Source: HGM04593 sp045578665 (GTDB lineage Bacteria; Bacteroidota; Bacteroidia; Bacteroidales; Bacteroidaceae). From it: 15,341 nt of DNA. A model generated the notes under the pieces. It was not told where the DNA came from, searched no databases, and was given only the letters and a program-made list of their open reading frames with translations. The translations under genes and the position numbers were made by a program. Of the stretch, positions 6,262 to 13,492 are shown piece by piece. Location of the stretch: the NCBI GenBank assembly GCA_045578665.1, contig JAZNKR010000105.1:1-15341 (forward strand), in the 5' to 3' direction. How positions within the stretch are numbered: position 1 is the first letter of the stretch; each line of letters begins with the position of its first letter.

Positions 6262-7014
6262 TTATTTCGCACTCTCTTCTGTAGCTGTGCTGTCTTCTGC
6301 TGAATTGAACATGTCGGAAAAATCCTGAGGATTGTTTCTCTGCTCCTTGATGTCCTGGAGAACCGAGAAAAGACAATTGTTGTTTGTGTCTTTGTTTGCC
6401 TCGGGAACTTTTTCCATCAATGCGCTGAGCTCGTCGTTGTCGAACATGTCGGCACATTGGATGAGCATGAAGAGACCTGCCATTGTTCCTATGTTCTTCT
6501 CTACAAACTCTTTGGCGATGCCTGATACCTTATCGGCTGTTGCCTGCAATTCGCCGATGATGGCTTCGCGCTGCTCGTCGGTGAGTGTGGTATCCATGTA
6601 GAGGCGCATCTGCTTCTCCTGCATTTCAGATACGGGAGACATGATGCTTTCCTGCAATGCAGCATTTAGGTCGTTGGACTCTGTTCCTCTGACTGCTATG
6701 CTCTCGTTGTTGATGTCTGCAGTGATGTTACCTCCTTCGAGGAAGAGCATTGTAAGGGGCTCCTCGGTAGAGTGTTTTACAAGGTAGTAGAGCTTGCAGT
6801 TTTCGACATTTCCTGAGAATTCGAACTTGCCGTCTTTGATTACTGCGTATGTCTCGGGAGTGTAGTTTACTCCGTCAACAGAGTAACCGAGAGATATGGT
6901 GTCTCCGTCATTCAAGCCGTCAATGGCAATGGTTCCATCTATTTTGTACGACTTTGTTCCACCGCACGATACCAATAACACCATGAGTGCGATTACTGAA
7001 AATAGTTTTTTCAT
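6262..7014 (-). CDS. DUF4369 domain lipoprotein
   Basis: 250 residues. A lipoprotein signal ends in LLVSC with lipidation at Cys17. Residues about 22-110 match the DUF4369 pattern: YKIDGTI, GLNDGDTISL, the VIKDGKFEFSG block (59-69) and a LEGGNI turn (93-98). In Bacteroidetes this domain usually precedes a thioredoxin-like AhpC/TSA domain in thiol-disulfide proteins. Here no CxxC or thioredoxin fold follows: the remainder is a helical region of about 140 residues and an acidic Ser/Thr tail. It starts 35 nt after prs on the same strand with no separate promoter seen, so it may be co-transcribed. Function unknown; it is likely anchored in the inner or outer membrane facing the periplasm. Confidence 0.85.
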   Translation of the reverse strand: MKKLFSVIALMVLLVSCGGTKSYKIDGTIAIDGLNDGDTISLGYSVDGVNYTPETYAVIKDGKFEFSGNVENCKLYYLVKHSTEEPLTMLFLEGGNITADINNESIAVRGTESNDLNAALQESIMSPVSEMQEKQMRLYMDTTLTDEQREAIIGELQATADKVSGIAKEFVEKNIGTMAGLFMLIQCADMFDNDELSALMEKVPEANKDTNNNCLFSVLQDIKEQRNNPQDFSDMFNSAEDSTATEESAK

Positions 7015-7049
7015 CTTCTTCTTTTCTTCTTGCTTTTAATGAATATTTC

Positions 7050-7985
7050 TTAGCAGATGTACTGCTGGCTTATCGATTCGTTGTTGAGTACGCACTTGAT
7101 TGCTGCCGCAAAGATGTTGGCAATTGACAACTGCTTGATTTTGGGGCATGAGCGCTCGTAGGGGATTGAATTTGTGAAGACAATCTCTGTGAGTGCCGAT
7201 TCGCGTACACGTTCCGATGCGTTGCCTGACATGATGCAGTGTGATGCGATGGCGCGTACCGAGTTCGCACCGCTTTCGAGCATCAGGTTGGCAGCCTTTG
7301 ATATTGTTCCGGCTGTGTCAACGATGTCGTCTACAAGTACCACGTCCTTGCCCTGTACATCGCCGATGATCTGCATTGTGTCTACAACGTTTGCCTTAGA
7401 GCGTGTCTTGTGGCAGAGTACCATGGGTACACCGAGATATTTTGCGTATGTGCTGGCGCGTTTCGAACCGCCGACGTCGGGAGTTGCAATCACAAGGTCC
7501 TTGAGCTTCAATGACTGTATGTAGGGTACAAATACCATTGATGCATAGAGGTGGTCAACGGGAATGTCGAAGAAACCCTGTATCTGGTCGGCATGGAGGT
7601 CCATTGTGATGATGCGGCTTGCGCCTGCTGTGCTCAACAGGTTGGCTACCAGTTTTGCACCGATTGATACACGGGGTTTGTCCTTGCGGTCCTGACGTGC
7701 CCATCCGAAGTAGGGCATTACGGCTACAATGCTCTTGGCTGATGCACGCTTTGCAGCGTCAATCATGAGAAGGAGTTCCATGAGGTTGTCAGAGTTGGGG
7801 AAGGTTGACTGGATGAGGAATACATCCTTTCCGCGTATCGACTCCTCGTAAGATACTGCAAACTCGCCGTCGGCAAAGTAAGTTGTGTTCATTTGACCGA
7901 GTTCGCAATCGAGCTCTTTACAAATTTCTTCGGCCAGGTAACGTGATTTTGTACCTGAAAATACCATAAATTGGGTATTGTCCAT
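7050..7985 (-). CDS. prs: Ribose-phosphate pyrophosphokinase (PRPP synthetase)
   Basis: Makes phosphoribosyl pyrophosphate from ribose 5-phosphate and ATP for purine, pyrimidine, His, Trp and NAD synthesis. From the chosen start the protein has 311 residues, normal for class I enzymes. Signatures are RQDRKDKPR (97-105), MDLHADQIQGFF (128-139) and the PRPP-binding loop VVLVDDIVDTAGT (215-227). The frame also contains an ATG 11 codons upstream (8018), but the -7 element at 8029-8036 puts transcription start near 8023, which would leave that ATG almost leaderless. The ATG at 7985, in an A-rich context and giving MDNTQFMVFSG, matches the usual N-terminus better. Confidence 0.96.
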   Translation of the reverse strand: MDNTQFMVFSGTKSRYLAEEICKELDCELGQMNTTYFADGEFAVSYEESIRGKDVFLIQSTFPNSDNLMELLLMIDAAKRASAKSIVAVMPYFGWARQDRKDKPRVSIGAKLVANLLSTAGASRIITMDLHADQIQGFFDIPVDHLYASMVFVPYIQSLKLKDLVIATPDVGGSKRASTYAKYLGVPMVLCHKTRSKANVVDTMQIIGDVQGKDVVLVDDIVDTAGTISKAANLMLESGANSVRAIASHCIMSGNASERVRESALTEIVFTNSIPYERSCPKIKQLSIANIFAAAIKCVLNNESISQQYIC

Positions 7986-8028
7986 ATATTTAATGTTTGT
8001 TGGTTTGTTCTTGTTCATAATTCTTCTG

Positions 8029-8036
8029 CAAAGGTA
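8029..8036 (-). promoter_or_regulatory. Candidate -7 element for prs
   Basis: The minus strand reads TACCTTTG, a full match to TAnnTTTG. It lies in the gap between the ThiE-like gene and prs, so prs probably has its own promoter. The -33 element is not obvious. Confidence 0.5.
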
Positions 8037-8066
8037 TGTATTTCTTTTATTTTATAGTGGGTTTTG

Positions 8067-8657
8067 CTATAGTTTATTTATGATTTTTTGCAATTTGCAG
8101 AAGTAATTTATCAATTCGCTGTAGTCTGTGGAGCGTCGTGCGTCGAATTTTTCCCACAACATCTTGTCGAGGATGACGCCTCCGAATTTGTATTGCGGGA
8201 GTTTCTTCAGATTATATTCGTCGAGCTCTCCGAATGCCCATACCTTCTTGTTTATGACCTTCTTGCCAAAGTCGTTGAGTTCTGTACTCTGATAGAATGT
8301 GCGTCCCAACGGACCGAAGTATATTATGTCATAAGTTTTCTTAAGCTCTACAAGCTCTTGCAGATTGTTGCTGTTGGCAATGGTTTTCCCTTGTATGGGA
8401 GCATCTGCCTTTTGCTCGTGGTTTATGTTTATAAGGCGACCTGCCAATTTGTATTCTTGGCTGAAACGGGGGAAGTTGCAGGCAAATATCTTTTTGTGGT
8501 ATTTGACCGGTATCAGGTTCAGAAGTCGCTCTATATATTGAGGGTGGGGATGTGATTTGTATAGCAAGAGGTAGTCGAGACCTTCTTCGAAAAGTCTTGT
8601 TATAATCTTGTCTTCTTCGATAAAAAAATGAGGTCTTGTAGCAACGGCAAGTTTCAT
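8067..8657 (-). CDS. ThiE/TenI-like (thiamine phosphate synthase superfamily) protein, degenerate
   Basis: 196 residues with a ThiE/TenI-like TIM-barrel outline: an N-terminal beta strand followed by FFIEEDKII and LFEEGLDYLLLYK, a GRLININH strand near 73-80, YFGPLGRTF (113-121, where ThiE has its GPxxxT phosphate loop), a WAFGEL strand (140-145, where ThiE has ALGGI) and FGGVILDKMLWEKF (158-171). The Bacteroidales relatives annotated as thiamine phosphate synthase share this order. Here the usual Mg/pyrophosphate Asp residues and the serine/glycine loops are not evident, so it is probably not a working thiamine phosphate synthase. It may be a TenI-like regulator or a repurposed paralogue. No other thiamine gene is nearby. 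It sits upstream of prs on the same strand. Confidence 0.65.
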   Translation of the reverse strand: MKLAVATRPHFFIEEDKIITRLFEEGLDYLLLYKSHPHPQYIERLLNLIPVKYHKKIFACNFPRFSQEYKLAGRLININHEQKADAPIQGKTIANSNNLQELVELKKTYDIIYFGPLGRTFYQSTELNDFGKKVINKKVWAFGELDEYNLKKLPQYKFGGVILDKMLWEKFDARRSTDYSELINYFCKLQKIINKL

Positions 8658-8851
8658 GTTCTTATTAAGATTGTTTAGGGATAATTAACTTATCAACTGC
8701 GAAGATAAGGTTTATGTTTGGTAAAAGCAAGTTTCCTTGCTTATAATTTCTCGCTGTTAGTTTTTTTGCTTGATGCTTTTGAAGGAATAGACCCTTTGCG
8801 AACCATTTACTTTTTCTTTTGTTTATATAGCGAATCAAACAAATAATAATT
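8658..8851. other. Divergent intergenic region between the ThiE-like and ferritin genes
   Basis: About 190 nt, AT-rich. A minus-strand TATCTTCG (8700-8707) is one mismatch from TAnnTTTG and could serve the ThiE-like gene. On the plus strand TGCTTTTG (8774-8781) and TTCTTTTG (8814-8821) are each one mismatch away and could serve the ferritin gene. A 7-bp hairpin AAGCAAG-TTTC-CTTGCTT lies at 8725-8742. I see no recognisable operator. Confidence 0.35.
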
Positions 8852-9367
8852 ATGGGAAAGGAGAGTATTCAGATTCTTAAGAAACGTATCGATATTCCTC
8901 GTCTGCTTGCAAGCCTCAATGCAGCATTGAGCGAGGAATGGCTTGCCTATTATCAATATTGGGTTGGCAGTCTGGTGGTTGAGGGCGCTATGCGTTCCGA
9001 TGTGCAGCGCGAGTTCGAGGAGCATGCCGAGGAGGAGTTCATGCATGCCAAACTGCTTGCCGAACGTATTATTCAGCTCGAGGGTACACCTGTGCTTGAC
9101 CCAACTCAGTGGTTTTCGCTTGCTCGTTGCAAATATGCCGTGCCATTGCAGAATGATGTCATGAGTATGCTCAAACAGAATATAGCATCGGAACGTTGCG
9201 CTGTAGTCCGTTACGAAGAGATTGCTTCGTATACTAACGGGCTCGATTTCACAACGTGCGATATTGCAAAAAGGATTATGGCCGAGGAGGAGGAACACGA
9301 ACAGGAGTTGCAGGACTATTTGCGCGATGTGCAGTGGATTACGCAGTCGCTATCCTGCAAATGCTGA
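8852..9367 (+). CDS. Dps-like / bacterioferritin-type ferritin (DPSL)
   Basis: 171 residues forming a four-helix ferritin-like protein that oxidises and stores iron and protects against peroxide. Diiron ligands are visible: the Glu pair SEEW (28-29) in helix A, E-E-x2-H around 61-65 (EEFMH) in helix B, Glu114 in ASERC of helix C, and EEEEHE (145-150) in helix D. Cys116 and Cys136 sit beside the helix C and D ligands, as in the Dps-like (DPSL/thioferritin) group described in Bacteroides fragilis and archaea. Three further Cys are at 93, 169 and 171, the last two in a CKC tail. It stands alone on the plus strand, which fits a separately controlled stress gene. Confidence 0.85.
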   Translation: MGKESIQILKKRIDIPRLLASLNAALSEEWLAYYQYWVGSLVVEGAMRSDVQREFEEHAEEEFMHAKLLAERIIQLEGTPVLDPTQWFSLARCKYAVPLQNDVMSMLKQNIASERCAVVRYEEIASYTNGLDFTTCDIAKRIMAEEEEHEQELQDYLRDVQWITQSLSCKC

Positions 9368-9377
9368 TTACAGTGTG

Positions 9378-9435
9378 TAAAAGGAGTAAAGAGAATATTG
9401 TGCGTCACTGCACAATATTCTCTTTACTCCTTTTA
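9378..9435. terminator. Bidirectional terminator between ferritin and aguB
   Basis: A perfect 26-bp stem (9378-9403 with 9410-9435) with a 6-nt loop lies 10 nt after the ferritin stop and 7 nt after the converging aguB stop. T-tracts occur on both strands (TTTTATTATA on plus, TTTTACACAC on minus), so it can end both genes. Confidence 0.85.
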
Positions 9436-9442
9436 TTATATA

Positions 9443-10324
9443 TCAGTCTATATATCTTTTGGTAATCTCTGAGTATTCGTCTATGCGACGGTCGCGCAGG
9501 AAAGGCCACCATCGGCGAACCGATTCGCTGCGACTCAGGCTTACCTCAACTACGGCATTCTCTTCCTCTTCGCCAAGATGGGCAATGAATTCTCCCTGAG
9601 GACCGGCTACGAAACTGTGTCCCCAGAAACTGATGCCGTTTGTCATACCCGACGGGTCGGGCTCGTGTCCGGTGCGGTTTACTGCTATTACGGGCAGTCC
9701 GTTAGCTACGGCATGTCCCCGTTGCACTGTTTGCCATGCTCCAAGTTGGCGTGCTTTTTCTTCGGGGGTGTCTGTGCTTTCCCAGCCTATGGCGGTGGGG
9801 TAGATGAGCAGGTCGGCACCGCGCAGTGCCATCAGGCGTGCCCCTTCGGGGTACCATTGGTCCCAACATACCTGCACTCCAAGTGTGCATAGCGATGTGC
9901 GTATTGGGCGGAAGCCGATGTCGCCGGGGGTGAAGTAGAACTTTTCGTAATATGCGGGGTCGTCGGGGATGTGCATCTTGCGGTATTTGCCGGCTATGCT
10001 GCCGTCGGTGTCGAAAACCACAGCGGTGTTGTGGTACAGACCTTTGGCGCGTGCCTCGAAGAGTGAGGTTACTATTACCACTCCCAACTCTTTCGCTATT
10101 TTGCCGTAGAACTCGGTCGACGGACCGGGGATGGGTTCGGCAAGGTCGAATTTTGCAGTCTCTTCTGTCTGGCAGAAGTAGAGCGAGTTGTGGAGTTCCT
10201 GCAATATTATGAGCTGTGCGCCTTTTGCTGCAGTGTCGCGTATGTTCTCTGCGAGTTTTTGTTTGTTGCTTTCAATGTCGGCGCTGTTGGATTGCTGTAT
10301 TATACCTATTTTAATCGTGTCCAT
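9443..10324 (-). CDS. aguB: N-carbamoylputrescine amidase
   Basis: Nitrilase-superfamily enzyme that hydrolyses N-carbamoylputrescine to putrescine, CO2 and ammonia, the last step of the agmatine route. With the start chosen here (293 residues) the catalytic triad is Glu43 (LQELH), Lys116 (YRKMHIP) and Cys153 (VCWDQWYPE). The CWDQW motif is typical of this subfamily. The frame opens at 10339 with ATG-AAT and four Lys codons, but that start would overlap the end of the deiminase gene. The ATG at 10324, directly after the deiminase stop, gives MDTIKIGIIQQ, the usual N-terminus. The junction contains ten consecutive As on the coding strand. Confidence 0.95.
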   Translation of the reverse strand: MDTIKIGIIQQSNSADIESNKQKLAENIRDTAAKGAQLIILQELHNSLYFCQTEETAKFDLAEPIPGPSTEFYGKIAKELGVVIVTSLFEARAKGLYHNTAVVFDTDGSIAGKYRKMHIPDDPAYYEKFYFTPGDIGFRPIRTSLCTLGVQVCWDQWYPEGARLMALRGADLLIYPTAIGWESTDTPEEKARQLGAWQTVQRGHAVANGLPVIAVNRTGHEPDPSGMTNGISFWGHSFVAGPQGEFIAHLGEEEENAVVEVSLSRSESVRRWWPFLRDRRIDEYSEITKRYID

Positions 10325-10331
10325 TTTTTTT

Positions 10332-11360
10332 TTATTCATTTGTGGGGTATTGCATTGTTACACAGTGTAGTGAACCGTGCTGTTTGATGAGTGCCCTGCA
10401 GTCTATACCTACTATATCGTATTCCGGAAATGCCTCTTTGAGAGCGGATGCCGCCTTTGCATCGTTCTCGGGTTGTGCATAGGTGGGGTAGAGGATTGCG
10501 CTCTCCATTATCAGAAAGTTGGCATATGTTGCAGGCAGGCGCTCGCCATCTTCGTATATGGCATCGGGCGACGGCAGAGGAATCAGACGGTATGGGGTTC
10601 CCTCTTTGGTAGCGAAGCTCTTCAACTGCTCTTCCATAGCCTTGAGGTCGGCATACTGTTCGTCTGTCTCGTCTGTACATTGCATGTAGACTATCGTGTC
10701 GTCGGGAGTGAGGCGGGCAATCGTGTCTATGTGTCCGTCTGTGTCATCGCCTATGAGGTTGCCGTAGTCGAGCCACAGAATGTGCTCGGCAAAGAGTCGT
10801 CTCTTCAGCTCTTCCTCTATCTGTGGTTGTGTGAGCGGCTGGTTGCGGTTGGGCGCCATCAGACATTGCGAGGTGGTGAGTATGGTGCCTTTGCCATCAC
10901 TTTCTATAGAGCCTCCTTCGAGTACAAAATCGCTGTTGTCGATATACGTTCCGGGTATCAGAATGTTTTCCTTATATATTTGGCGGTTTATGGCATTGTC
11001 GAGTGTGGATTCGAATTTCTTGCCCCATCCGTTGAAGCAGAAGTCGCCGTACATCAGTCTCTCGCCATCGCTGAAGGTGATGAAGGCGTGGTCTCTTGCC
11101 CATGTGTCGTTTGTGTTGCACTCGAACAGGGTGATATTTCGGAGGTCGGCTTTGCTGCCGGCGAGCTGCTCTTTCACTTTTGCTGTGTCCGGCGCAACGA
11201 TGAGCAAACGACCGCGAAGGCTTATCTCCGTTGCGAGTTGTATGAAGCACTCTTCCACCTCCTGCAACATATATGCCCAGTCGCTGTTTTCGTGTGGCCA
11301 TGTGAGTTGCACCAACTGTTGCTTGTGCCATTCTGCGGGCAAACGTACTTCTCTTTCCAT
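10332..11360 (-). CDS. aguA: Agmatine deiminase
   Basis: Converts agmatine to N-carbamoylputrescine and ammonia. A 342-residue member of the guanidino-group-modifying (peptidylarginine deiminase-like) family. Visible motifs are LTWPHENSDW (19-28), NDTWARDHAF (84-93) with substrate-binding Asp90, LEGGSIESDG (147-156), GDDTDGHIDT (204-213) with His210, and the nucleophile Cys333 in HGSLHCVTMQ. The frame is open much further upstream, to 11579, but those codons lie inside the DUF2148 gene and encode no family sequence. The start at 11360 gives MEREVRLPAEWH, matching the family, 5 nt after the DUF2148 stop. Substrate and product link it directly to the following aguB. Confidence 0.95.
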   Translation of the reverse strand: MEREVRLPAEWHKQQLVQLTWPHENSDWAYMLQEVEECFIQLATEISLRGRLLIVAPDTAKVKEQLAGSKADLRNITLFECNTNDTWARDHAFITFSDGERLMYGDFCFNGWGKKFESTLDNAINRQIYKENILIPGTYIDNSDFVLEGGSIESDGKGTILTTSQCLMAPNRNQPLTQPQIEEELKRRLFAEHILWLDYGNLIGDDTDGHIDTIARLTPDDTIVYMQCTDETDEQYADLKAMEEQLKSFATKEGTPYRLIPLPSPDAIYEDGERLPATYANFLIMESAILYPTYAQPENDAKAASALKEAFPEYDIVGIDCRALIKQHGSLHCVTMQYPTNE

Positions 11361-11365
11361 CTTAC

Positions 11366-11902
11366 TCACTGTTTTCTCATGCTTTTGCGGTCGAAGAAGG
11401 GGTTCTTTGCTCCCGCACTTATGGGGATGGCAATCAGGCATGTGCAGTCGGGCATCCATCCGAGTGCGCGGGCTGCATATCCTGCCGAGTACATCACACG
11501 GGTGTCGAGTCTCAGGTCGGCTGCAGTTGCGCACGCCGAGCCTAAGGCGATGCCGACATCTACAAGGTTCATGGCACAAGGAGTGCCTTCGCTGCGGCTA
11601 TCGCATGTGGGTGCTCCACAGTAGGCGCAGTTGAGTGCCATCGGTTGTTCGCGAGTGCCTATCAACAGTATGGCATCGGCAGAGAGAATGTTTATTGCGT
11701 CTCTCATCAGACCTCCTCTGCTGCGTTCCTCGCCCATCTGGTGGAGCTTGTCGCTGAGGATGGTAATATCTTCGCCGGTAACGAGTTTTATCTCTATAAG
11801 GTCTTCACCTTTTGCCTTAGGTGCTGTACGTGCTGCCGTCATCATCTGTTTTGCCGCTTCAATGACCTGCTGGCGTCGTATTTCTCTTTCGTCGTATATC
11901 AT
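11366..11902 (-). CDS. DUF2148 ferredoxin-like protein
   Basis: 178 residues. An N-terminal AARTAPKAKGED segment (23-34) resembles that of nitroreductase-like folds, and a Cys-rich block, NCAYCGAPTCDSRSEGTPC (91-109; Cys92, 95, 100, 109), is followed by Cys124 and CTC (153-155). This is the DUF2148 pattern, annotated as a ferredoxin-domain protein and probably binding an iron-sulfur cluster. The frame extends upstream to 11959, but the promoter at 11930-11959 lies inside that extension, so the ATG at 11902 is the start. It ends 5 nt before aguA and is the first gene of the polyamine operon. Its role there is unknown. Confidence 0.85.
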   Translation of the reverse strand: MIYDEREIRRQQVIEAAKQMMTAARTAPKAKGEDLIEIKLVTGEDITILSDKLHQMGEERSRGGLMRDAINILSADAILLIGTREQPMALNCAYCGAPTCDSRSEGTPCAMNLVDVGIALGSACATAADLRLDTRVMYSAGYAARALGWMPDCTCLIAIPISAGAKNPFFDRKSMRKQ

Positions 11903-11929
11903 GGTTGTTCTGTTTTTGTTGTTTTTTTG

Positions 11930-11959
11930 CAAAAGTAAAAAATAAAATTGTTTATACAA
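11930..11959 (-). promoter_or_regulatory. Promoter of the DUF2148-aguA-aguB operon
   Basis: The minus strand has TTG (11957-11959), a 19-nt spacer and TACTTTTG (11930-11937), an excellent fit to the Bacteroidetes -33/-7 consensus. Transcription would start near 11923, about 20 nt before the chosen ATG. Confidence 0.65.
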
Positions 11960-12068
11960 TGATTTTTACAGAACTATATCTCATGAAGCAAATATTTGTT
12001 CCGAAACAATATCGAATACTTTTTTGCTTTTTTGCGCATCATCTTGATATATGTTGATTTATTTTGCG

Positions 12069-12076
12069 TAACTTTG
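12069..12076 (+). promoter_or_regulatory. Candidate -7 element for the trpB-hexosaminidase operon
   Basis: TAACTTTG matches TAnnTTTG, with a TTG at 12044-12046 (22-nt spacer) as a possible -33. Transcription starting near 12082 gives a leader of about 48 nt to the ATG at 12130 and excludes the in-frame ATG at 12064. Confidence 0.5.
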
Positions 12077-12129
12077 CAAAGTTGTGGCAAAAGCTGCAAA
12101 ATTTGATGATAAACATAAAATTATATAAG

Positions 12130-13488
12130 ATGTCTTTGAAACAGAAACGTTTTTTCTTGCAGGAAAATGAGCTGCCTACGCAGTGGTATAATATTCAGGC
12201 AGATATGCCTACAAAACCGGGCACCATGCTCGACCCGGTAACACGCGAACCGGTTACAGTGGAATCCCTGTCTCGTCTGTTGTCAGTAGAGGCGAGCCGT
12301 CAGGAACTCAACATGACAGACAGCTGGATAGACATTCCCGAACCTGTGCTCGAGATGTACAGATACTACCGTTCCACACCTCTTGTCAGAGCGTACGGAC
12401 TCGAGAAGGCTATAGGCACTCCCGCGCATATCTACTTCAAGAACGAGAGTGTGAGCCCTGTAGGTTCCCACAAACTCAATTCGGCAATTCCCCAGGCATA
12501 CTATTGCAAAATGGAGGGAGTAACCAATGTTACGACCGAGACAGGCGCAGGTCAGTGGGGAACAGCATTGGCATACGCTTCCAAAGTATTCGGGCTTGAG
12601 AGTGCCGTATATCAGGTGAAGGTCAGCTACGAACAGAAACCCTATCGCCGCAGTGTGATGCAGGTGTTCGGTTCACAGGTTACCCCTTCGCCCTCAATGT
12701 CGACACGTGCCGGCAAGGATATCCTTACACAGTTCCCAAACCATCAGGGTTCATTGGGTACAGCGATATCAGAGGCAGTGGAGCTTGCTCTCACCACTCC
12801 CAACTGTAAATATACACTCGGTTCTGTGATGAGCCACGTGAGTCTGCACCAGACAATTATAGGTCTCGAGGCAGAGAAGCAGATGGAGATGGCAGGAGAG
12901 TATCCCGATATCGTAATCGGCTGTTTCGGTGGCGGCTCCAACTTCTCGGGTATATCATTCCCCTTTATGCGTCATAATATTTTCGACGGCAAGAAGACAC
13001 GTTTCATTGCAGCCGAGCCTCAGTCATGCCCAAAACTTACACGCGGAAAGTTCTGCTACGATTTCGGTGACGAGACAGGTTATACACCCTTGATGCCGAT
13101 GTTCTCTCTCGGACACAACTTCAAGCCCGCCAACATCCACGCAGGCGGTCTGCGCTATCATGGTGCAGGTGTGATTGTTTCGCAACTGCTCAAGGACGGG
13201 CTCATGGAGGCTGTCGATGTAGCACAGATAGATACATTCAAGGCAGGAATAGAGTTTGCTAAAGCCGAGGGTATTGTGCCTGCCCCCGAATCGTGCCATG
13301 CCATTGCCGTAGCCATAGCCGAGGCTGAGCGTTGCAAGGAGACTGGTGAGGAAAAGGTTATCCTCTTCAACCTCACAGGGCACGGACTTATGGATATGGC
13401 TGCATACGATAAATACCTTGCTGGTGATCTCAACAATTTCACAGTTACAGACGAAGATATTGAAAAGAATATTACAGGATTAGAATAA
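12130..13488 (+). CDS. trpB: Tryptophan synthase beta chain, TrpB2 type
   Basis: PLP-dependent enzyme that joins indole and serine to make tryptophan. From the start at 12130 it has 452 residues, longer than classical TrpB1 (about 400) and typical of TrpB2. PLP Lys115 lies in VGSHKLNSA, the catalytic Glu137 in TETGAGQWG, where TrpB2 has GAGQWG in place of TrpB1's GAGQHG, and the phosphate loop is GGGSN (267-271). NLTGHG near the C-terminus occupies the position of the pyridine-N contact. No trpA or other trp gene is nearby. TrpB2 proteins usually work without TrpA, as indole scavengers or with other roles. Upstream in-frame Met codons at 12064 and 12106 are disfavoured by the promoter position and by sequence. 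Confidence 0.92.
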   Translation: MSLKQKRFFLQENELPTQWYNIQADMPTKPGTMLDPVTREPVTVESLSRLLSVEASRQELNMTDSWIDIPEPVLEMYRYYRSTPLVRAYGLEKAIGTPAHIYFKNESVSPVGSHKLNSAIPQAYYCKMEGVTNVTTETGAGQWGTALAYASKVFGLESAVYQVKVSYEQKPYRRSVMQVFGSQVTPSPSMSTRAGKDILTQFPNHQGSLGTAISEAVELALTTPNCKYTLGSVMSHVSLHQTIIGLEAEKQMEMAGEYPDIVIGCFGGGSNFSGISFPFMRHNIFDGKKTRFIAAEPQSCPKLTRGKFCYDFGDETGYTPLMPMFSLGHNFKPANIHAGGLRYHGAGVIVSQLLKDGLMEAVDVAQIDTFKAGIEFAKAEGIVPAPESCHAIAVAIAEAERCKETGEEKVILFNLTGHGLMDMAAYDKYLAGDLNNFTVTDEDIEKNITGLE

Positions 13489-13492
13489 TACA

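Noticed and set aside
8725..8742. Short hairpin AAGCAAG/CTTGCTT as an operator or terminator
   Set aside because: Only 7 bp, not placed after a gene end with a T-tract, and no known operator match; noted only in the intergenic entry.
11361..11579. N-terminal 73-codon extension of agmatine deiminase
   Set aside because: It overlaps the DUF2148 coding sequence in another frame, has Arg/Cys/His-rich nonsense composition, and the family N-terminus begins at the ATG at 11360.
10377..11624. Plus-strand open frames (up to 415 codons) opposite aguA and DUF2148
   Set aside because: They mirror two well-supported minus-strand genes, with Cys/Val-rich products typical of antisense reading.
12064..12129. 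Upstream start for TrpB2
   Set aside because: The ATG at 12064 lies before or inside the -7 promoter element and adds residues unlike the family.
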